Shown: positions 34,224 through 38,145 of the stretch, piece after piece | Numbering within the stretch: the first letter of the stretch is position 1 | Layout: every line of letters starts with the position of its first letter | Source of the DNA: an uncultured Anaerolineae bacterium | Lineage (GTDB): Bacteria > Chloroflexota > Anaerolineae > Anaerolineales > Villigracilaceae | DNA: 38,145 nt | Direction: 5' to 3' | NCBI GenBank assembly: GCA_903846015.1 | Contig: CAIMZS010000030.1 | Span: 1 to 38,145, forward strand | Notes under the pieces: generated by a model | What the model was told of the DNA's origin: nothing | What the model saw: the letters and a program-made list of their open reading frames with translations, nothing else | Databases searched by the model: none | Position numbers and translations under genes: made by a program

Positions 34224-35647
34224 CGGATATCCTTTTTAGCCGTGCTAGAACTGGCACTATCGCTGTGTAGAATGGTACTTTTCGGCGGGAATATTGCCCG
34301 TGCAGCCCCGGGTACCATTATGGGTTGGCGGCTGATTGCCAGAATGTGTACTTCCGGACAGGTGGGTAGAATTGTTTCGATGAGTTGCGCGCAGGCGCTT
34401 AAAAGGTGGTCGCAGTGACTGAGCAGCAGCAGGATGTTTTTTTCACGCAGATGCTCGATCAGTAAGACTGTCAGCGGGCGGGGGGAATCCTGGGTGACGC
34501 CCAGAAGTGAGGCAGCGCTTGGCAGCAGCAGGGCCGCTTCCCGCAGTGTCTCGAGTTCCAGCAGCCAGACGCCATCCGGGAATTGATCCGCCAACTGGGC
34601 AGCGGCAGACAGGGCCAGATTCGCGCGGTCTGTTGGTACCGTAACCAGCCGGTTTGATGCGAGCAGCTCTTTTATTTGGGCAATTTCAGCCTGGTTTGCG
34701 GCGATGGGGGGGATGGGCTGCGGCAGGTTGCCGAGCGCGGTCTGGGGATCAATCGTAAGGAGAACCTGCTGGAGGGCCTGAGACACTTGCCGCGCGGAAT
34801 CAAAACGATCGGTGGGGTTCTTCGCCAGCAGGCGCAGGATGATTGCTTCCAGGGCGGGCGGTATATCCGCGCGCGCGTGACTGGGCGGGGCGACCGGTTC
34901 TAATAAGTGTTGGGTAAGAACGGCGCGGTCATCATAGTCGGAGAATGGGACTCGTCCGGTCAGCATTTCATACAGCAGCGCGCCGAGGGCATACAGGTCT
35001 GAGCGGATATCGGCGGGTTGTCCGGCAATCACTTCGGGGGCAAGGTAGAAGATGGTTCCGGCACTATCGCTTTCGGTGGGCAGGTTTTCTACACCCAGGG
35101 GCCGCGCCAGGCCAAAATCGGCCAGTTTTGCGAACATCTGAAAACCGTGTTTCTCGATGAGCACATTCCCGGGTTTGAGATCGCGGTGCACAAAACCCTG
35201 GTTGTGGGCATATTCGAGCGCTTCGCAAATTTGCTGCCCAAGATCGATGATTCTGGCAAAGGTAAATCCGCGCAGTTCATCCAGCCCGGTTCCGTGCACC
35301 CATTCCATAACGATGTAAGGCCAGGGTTGGCTGGCGCCGGTGTCGACTGTGCCGGTTTCGTAGACAGCGATGATGTGGGGGTGTTTGAGTTGAGCGCTGA
35401 TCTGAGATTCTTGCGTAAACTGCCCCAGGGTAAGGGCATTGGCTTTCTGAGGGTTGACAATCTTGACGGCTACGTCACGGTTGTTTGGAATGTCATGAGC
35501 GCGGTAGACAATGCCCATGCCCCCCCGGCCGATTTCCGCATCCAGATGGTAACGCCCGTTGATGAGCGCGCCAATTCCAAAGGCAGTTGGCGCGGGGTTG
35601 TCTTTTTGGAGGGCTTGCATGAGGCGGGCGATGAGTTTGTTTGTCAT
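34220..35647 (-). CDS. Ser/Thr protein kinase fused to a decayed STAND ATPase domain
   Basis: 475 residues from ATG 35647; longer frames upstream only translate repeat DNA. Hanks-type kinase (~33-290): GRGGMGIVY (40-48), Lys62, HRDLKPGN (154-161), DFG (177-179), APE (203-205). Residues ~315-445 match the start of the AfsR/LuxR-type STAND ATPase (EIAQIKELLASNRLVTV, FPDGVWLLELETLREAAL, HCDHLLSACAQLIE, ILAISRQPI), but the Walker A is gone (VPTDRANLALS) and the Walker B aspartate is Ser. The protein stops where the domain should go on; residues ~444-475 are encoded by two repeat units. Kinase probably active; the second domain cannot bind ATP normally. Confidence 0.88.
   Translation of the reverse strand: MTNKLIARLMQALQKDNPAPTAFGIGALINGRYHLDAEIGRGGMGIVYRAHDIPNNRDVAVKIVNPQKANALTLGQFTQESQISAQLKHPHIIAVYETGTVDTGASQPWPYIVMEWVHGTGLDELRGFTFARIIDLGQQICEALEYAHNQGFVHRDLKPGNVLIEKHGFQMFAKLADFGLARPLGVENLPTESDSAGTIFYLAPEVIAGQPADIRSDLYALGALLYEMLTGRVPFSDYDDRAVLTQHLLEPVAPPSHARADIPPALEAIILRLLAKNPTDRFDSARQVSQALQQVLLTIDPQTALGNLPQPIPPIAANQAEIAQIKELLASNRLVTVPTDRANLALSAAAQLADQFPDGVWLLELETLREAALLLPSAASLLGVTQDSPRPLTVLLIEHLREKNILLLLSHCDHLLSACAQLIETILPTCPEVHILAISRQPIMVPGAARAIFPPKSTILHSDSASSSTAKKDIR
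34238..34318. repeat. Two REP-like units inside the kinase 3' end, locus 12
   Basis: 34238-34264 is a core unit ('gccgtgctagaactggcact') and 34287-34318 is an inverted, diverged copy of the promoter-type repeat found at 446 and 7062 ('gcccgtgcagccccgggtac'). Read on the minus strand they encode MVPGAARAIFP and SDSASSSTA of the kinase tail. Confidence 0.75.
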
Positions 35648-35674
35648 TGTAGAGTTAGTGTTATTTGGCAGGAG

Positions 35675-35811
35675 CGTGTCTGAACCGGCACGTGCTAGAA
35701 CGGGCACATGCCTGAACCGCAGATTTACGCAGATTAGGATGATTACGGCCCTGCTAGAACGGGCACTATCGCAGATTAGAGCAAGTGCAAGAGCAGGAAC
35801 CGGCGCTCGTG
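35675..35811. repeat. REP-like mosaic, locus 13
   Basis: Core units 'gtgtctgaaccggcacgtgc' and 'cctgctagaacgggcactat' with 'cgcagatttacgcagatt' and 'gattagagcaagtgcaagag' between and after. It starts 28 bp upstream of the kinase ATG, so the kinase gene has repeats at both ends. The 35812-35980 part of the gap has no gene I can support. Confidence 0.85.
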
Positions 35812-35981
35812 TTCTTTGCCGGTTGTGGCAATCTCCGGTTAATCGGTAATGTCCGAGGCGAGAGGGTGTCACTGATTAGAAGGAGATTGCCACGCGGGAG
35901 AACGCCGCTCGCAATGACGGAAAAAAAGTTGCACCGCACCGGTCAAGAAAAGCCAGACCGAATAATCCTGCAAATAAATAT

Positions 35982-35987
35982 TATAAT
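35982..35987 (+). promoter_or_regulatory. -10 element before the phosphoesterase gene
   Basis: TATAAT in an AT-rich run. No matching -35 is seen. Transcription would start about 10 nt before ATG 36004, with no Shine-Dalgarno, so the transcript may be nearly leaderless. Confidence 0.4.
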
Positions 35988-36003
35988 ATTTATGGGTTCA
36001 AAT

Positions 36004-36738
36004 ATGCATATTCTCGTGATCTCTGATATTCACTCGAATTATACAGCGCTTGATGCGGTGATCAAGGATGCTGGCAATTTCGATCAGGTGTGGTGCCTGG
36101 GCGATGTGGTCGGTTATGGACCTGAGCCGGATGAATGTATCCGCAGGCTGCGCGAGTTTGCGCCGGTGTGCCTGGCGGGAAATCATGACCTGGCGGTGGC
36201 GGGCAGTTTGGGGTTGGGGGATTTCACAAAGGAGGCGCGCGAGATGATTGTGTGGACGCGCGCCCGGATTTCTGGCTCGCATCTCAATTGGCTAAAATCA
36301 AACCCTTCCACGGCGCTGATCATGGAGCATGGCATCACGTTGGTGCATGGCAGCCCGCGCGACCCGATCTGGGAATATATCAGTGCGAGGGAGGTGGCGA
36401 AGGATAACCTGGGTTTTATCGATACGCCGGTATGCTTGAATGGGCATACGCATATGCCCGTTATTTATCGCAAGCCGTGGGATGGGTTGAAAGTTTTGGA
36501 AGAGCGGCTGCCGGTCAATACGCCGATCCGGCTGACGCTGGACCGGATGTTTATTAATCCGGGAAGTGTGGGGCAGCCGCGCGATGAGGATCCGCGCGCG
36601 GCTTATGCGCTTATTGATCTCGAGGCGATGAGCTTGACTCACCGGCGGGTACAGTATGATGTTTCGGCGACGCAGAAATTGATGAAGGCGGCCAGGCTGC
36701 CCGGCAGTCTGATCCGGCGCTTACGTTTTGGACAATAA
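36004..36738 (+). CDS. Metallophosphoesterase (YfcE/MJ0936-like)
   Basis: 244 residues from ATG 36004 (an in-frame ATG at 35992 is possible). Calcineurin-like motifs are complete: SDIHSN with Asp8 and His10, GDVVGYGP (33-40), GNHD (59-62), VHGSPRD and NGHTHMP. Such small enzymes cleave phosphomono- or diesters (cyclic nucleotides, nucleotides). The size and order of motifs fit the YfcE/ApaH-like group, not the longer SbcD, so it is not the missing partner of SbcC. Substrate unknown. Confidence 0.88.
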   Translation: MHILVISDIHSNYTALDAVIKDAGNFDQVWCLGDVVGYGPEPDECIRRLREFAPVCLAGNHDLAVAGSLGLGDFTKEAREMIVWTRARISGSHLNWLKSNPSTALIMEHGITLVHGSPRDPIWEYISAREVAKDNLGFIDTPVCLNGHTHMPVIYRKPWDGLKVLEERLPVNTPIRLTLDRMFINPGSVGQPRDEDPRAAYALIDLEAMSLTHRRVQYDVSATQKLMKAARLPGSLIRRLRFGQ

Positions 36739-36854
36739 GAGCATGAAGCGTATTCGGTAGATAATGGGTGCCATAGCCCGGAGATTTATCTCAGGGTTTG
36801 CAGGGAGGTTTTGTGCTGCGGCCCTGCTGATGTACTCAAAAAGGAGGAAGGAAG

Positions 36855-37292
36855 ATGTATAGAAGAATCCTGGTGCCTCTGGATGGTTCGAAAGTGGCTG
36901 AAGGTGTTTTGCCGCACGCGAAGGCGTTGGCGTATTCGGAAGGGGCCGAGTTGATTTTGTTGACGGTGGGGGCCAACCCGGCGTTGGATTTCGCTTTTTC
37001 TGATCCGGGGTTGGCTGATCTCGCGGTGCAAGAGCAGGAGGAGCGCAGTAAAAAGTATATTGGTGAAATCGAAAGCCAGCTCAGGGAGGCGGGGTTCAAA
37101 ACTGCCAGCCTGCTGCGGGTGGGTTCGGTCGCCGAGGTGATCCTGGGGGTGGCGGAGGAGATGCAAATTGATGTGATCGCCATGTCTACGCATGGGCGCA
37201 CCGGGCCGGCGCGCTGGCTGCTCGGCAGTATCGCTGAGCGGGTGGTGCGCAGTTCGAAGGTGCCGGTGTTGTTGATCCGCGCGACGGCGTGA
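36855..37292 (+). CDS. Universal stress protein (UspA family)
   Basis: 145 residues, RBS AAGGAGG before the ATG. RRILVPLDGS at the start and the ATP-binding G-x2-G-x9-G-S pattern in STHGRTGPARWLLGSIAERVV (start of it: STHGRTGP) mark an ATP-binding UspA protein. A single domain, normal length. General stress or dormancy response in the cytoplasm. It follows the phosphoesterase by 116 bp in the same direction. Confidence 0.9.
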   Translation: MYRRILVPLDGSKVAEGVLPHAKALAYSEGAELILLTVGANPALDFAFSDPGLADLAVQEQEERSKKYIGEIESQLREAGFKTASLLRVGSVAEVILGVAEEMQIDVIAMSTHGRTGPARWLLGSIAERVVRSSKVPVLLIRATA

Positions 37293-37300
37293 ATGTAGTA

Positions 37301-37484
37301 ACCGGGTACTATCGCTAGTCTGAACCGGCCCTGATGGAACAACCGCTTTGCGTGCTGGAACGGGCACTATCGCAGATTTACGCAGATTACGATGATTACG
37401 CCTCGTGCTGGAACCGGGACTATCGCAGATTAGAGCAAGTGCGAGAACCGGCACTATTGGCCGTGCTAGAACCGGTACTATCGC
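37301..37484. repeat. REP-like mosaic, locus 14
   Basis: The longest array of units: 'ccgggtactatcgctagtct', a stray 'gatggaacaaccgctttgcg' piece of the long module, 'cgcagatttacgcagatt', 'cgtgctggaaccgggactat', 'gattagagcaagtgcgag' and 'ccgtgctagaaccggtacta', then the long module. Pieces of one module lie inside another, which shows repeated insertion or recombination. Confidence 0.85.
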
Positions 37485-37619
37485 AAAAAACCTTAACCAC
37501 TAGAACACGGAGTTCACTGATGGAACAACCGCTTCGCGAGAGTTTAATTTTTGAGAAAATCTTGCGAAATCGGCGATAGTTGATCGCCAATCGATGCAGG
37601 AATATTCTGGATGCCTATA
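37485..37619. repeat. Long repeat module, copy 3 of 3
   Basis: About 135 bp, near-identical to 244-380 and 18836-18974, with the GGCGA-tagttga-TCGCC hairpin intact. The following stretch to 37778 (AT-rich, no start with a ribosome binding site) holds no gene I can support. Confidence 0.85.
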
Positions 37620-37778
37620 TTCGTGGACGACGAGGGTTTAGCCCAAAGGCAGCAGCTTGTCGAAGACGGAAAATTGCCGAATTGTTGCAACGCACATGCG
37701 TTGTGCTGCTGATGACAATTCCATTATTCAAATTAAAATTCAGGGTTGAACTTGTTTATCGAATGCGCAAGCTAAAAC

Positions 37779-38145
37779 TCAGGTGGGTTTCTCGGCTTTG
37801 ACCTGCTCGGCTACCTTTTTGACAATGGCGCCCAGTGCGGCGCCAGGGCCGGCAAGCGCTGCCAGGGCAACTTCCGCGATGTCTGGGGCGATGCGTTTTA
37901 GTGTGCGCAGTTTTCGGCTGAGCCAGGTTTCATCGACCGGCCCGCTTTTGAGCGCGGCTGTTTCGATTTCCTTTATTTCAGCCTGCAGGTCTTGCTTTTC
38001 TTGCGCGGGGCGGGTGGATTGCTCGATGGCGTGGTAGACCGGCGCAAAAATATTTTGGGTGGAGGCGTTGTTAATGACAATGTTCTTGTCACGCCCAACA
38101 AAGTCACCGCCCTGGGTGTTGATATTGCCGCCAATGTATGCGCCG
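37779..38145 (-). CDS. Partial CDS, C-terminal part with GGDFVGRDK motif
   Basis: Open from the window edge to TGA at 37779-37781, 121 residues seen, N terminus outside the window. It begins GAYIGGNINTQGGDFVGRDK and NIVINNASTQNI, a short beta-rich motif found in many multidomain bacterial signalling and defence-type proteins next to NACHT, caspase or WD40 parts. A charged helix (EKQDLQAEIKEIETAAL) and an Ala/Gly-rich end (EVALAALAGPGAALGAI) follow. I cannot name the protein; the missing part would be decisive. Confidence 0.65.
   Translation of the reverse strand, partial: GAYIGGNINTQGGDFVGRDKNIVINNASTQNIFAPVYHAIEQSTRPAQEKQDLQAEIKEIETAALKSGPVDETWLSRKLRTLKRIAPDIAEVALAALAGPGAALGAIVKKVAEQVKAEKPT

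Noticed and set aside
35648-35872. N-terminal extension of the second kinase
   Set aside because: The in-frame upstream codons only translate repeat modules; homology begins just after ATG 35647.
36004-36738. SbcD partner for SbcC
   Set aside because: The protein is 244 residues, with the motif spacing of YfcE/ApaH-type phosphoesterases, and lies 14 kb from sbcC; SbcD is longer and has a capping domain.
37485-37619. GxxExxY-type protein gene in the long repeat module
   Set aside because: Short stretches (MEQPLRESLIFEKIL) look protein-like, but every copy is broken by stops and lacks the family's conserved core.

Overview
The window looks like a chromosomal segment of an uncultured or little-studied Chloroflexota bacterium, most likely Anaerolineae. 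This is inferred from gene content: an HTH-kinase-STAND-WD40 giant protein, a Pro/Thr-rich anchored protein, M42 peptidase paralogues, moderate-to-high GC, and repeat-rich intergenic DNA. No rRNA, tRNA or CRISPR array was seen. Taxonomy cannot be proven without a database search.

Layout. 1-1019: edge of a minus-strand gene, repeats, and a small secreted-protein gene. 1020-8226: a 1579-residue HTH/Ser-Thr kinase/STAND/WD40 protein, a family 1 glycosyltransferase, and an NAD-dependent epimerase. 8611-10137: a GH25 lysozyme-like protein. 10363-12310: a degraded accessory patch with a membrane protein, an integron attC-like site, two truncated gene fragments that meet head to head, and an internally deleted IS5-type element. 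12311-17007 (minus): a peptidase operon of three M42 aminopeptidases and one S51-type peptidase, preceded by a Pro/Thr-rich membrane-anchored protein. 17323-24106: a Cys/Met-metabolism PLP enzyme, SbcC, a carotenoid/hopanoid-type GT2, and a methyltransferase.

24451-33362 is a compact catabolic cluster. It holds a Cys/Cys proline racemase-family epimerase, a DHDPS-family deaminase/aldolase, both parts of aconitase X, a DAO-type FAD oxidase, an SDR, a 2Fe-2S subunit, an FAD/BFD-type dehydrogenase subunit, and a second proline racemase-family enzyme with Ser instead of the first catalytic Cys. Together these match the known bacterial trans-4-hydroxyproline route (epimerase, three-part D-hydroxyproline dehydrogenase, pyrroline-4-hydroxy-2-carboxylate deaminase) joined to the AcnX cis-3-hydroxyproline branch. 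With the peptidase operon 8 kb away, it suggests scavenging of hydroxyproline-containing peptides. The final aldehyde dehydrogenase and a transporter are not in the window.

33633-38145: a PlsC-type acyltransferase translationally coupled to a second Ser/Thr kinase, a metallophosphoesterase, a universal stress protein, and the C-terminal end of a gene carrying a GGDFVGRDK motif.

The strongest unexplained signal is a mosaic intergenic repeat family at about 14 loci, built from three modules: a palindromic REP-like core, a 'cgcagatttacgcagatt' module and a ~137-bp module. It sits against gene ends, supplies stop codons to several genes, encodes the C-terminal tail of the second kinase, and one variant carries a promoter.
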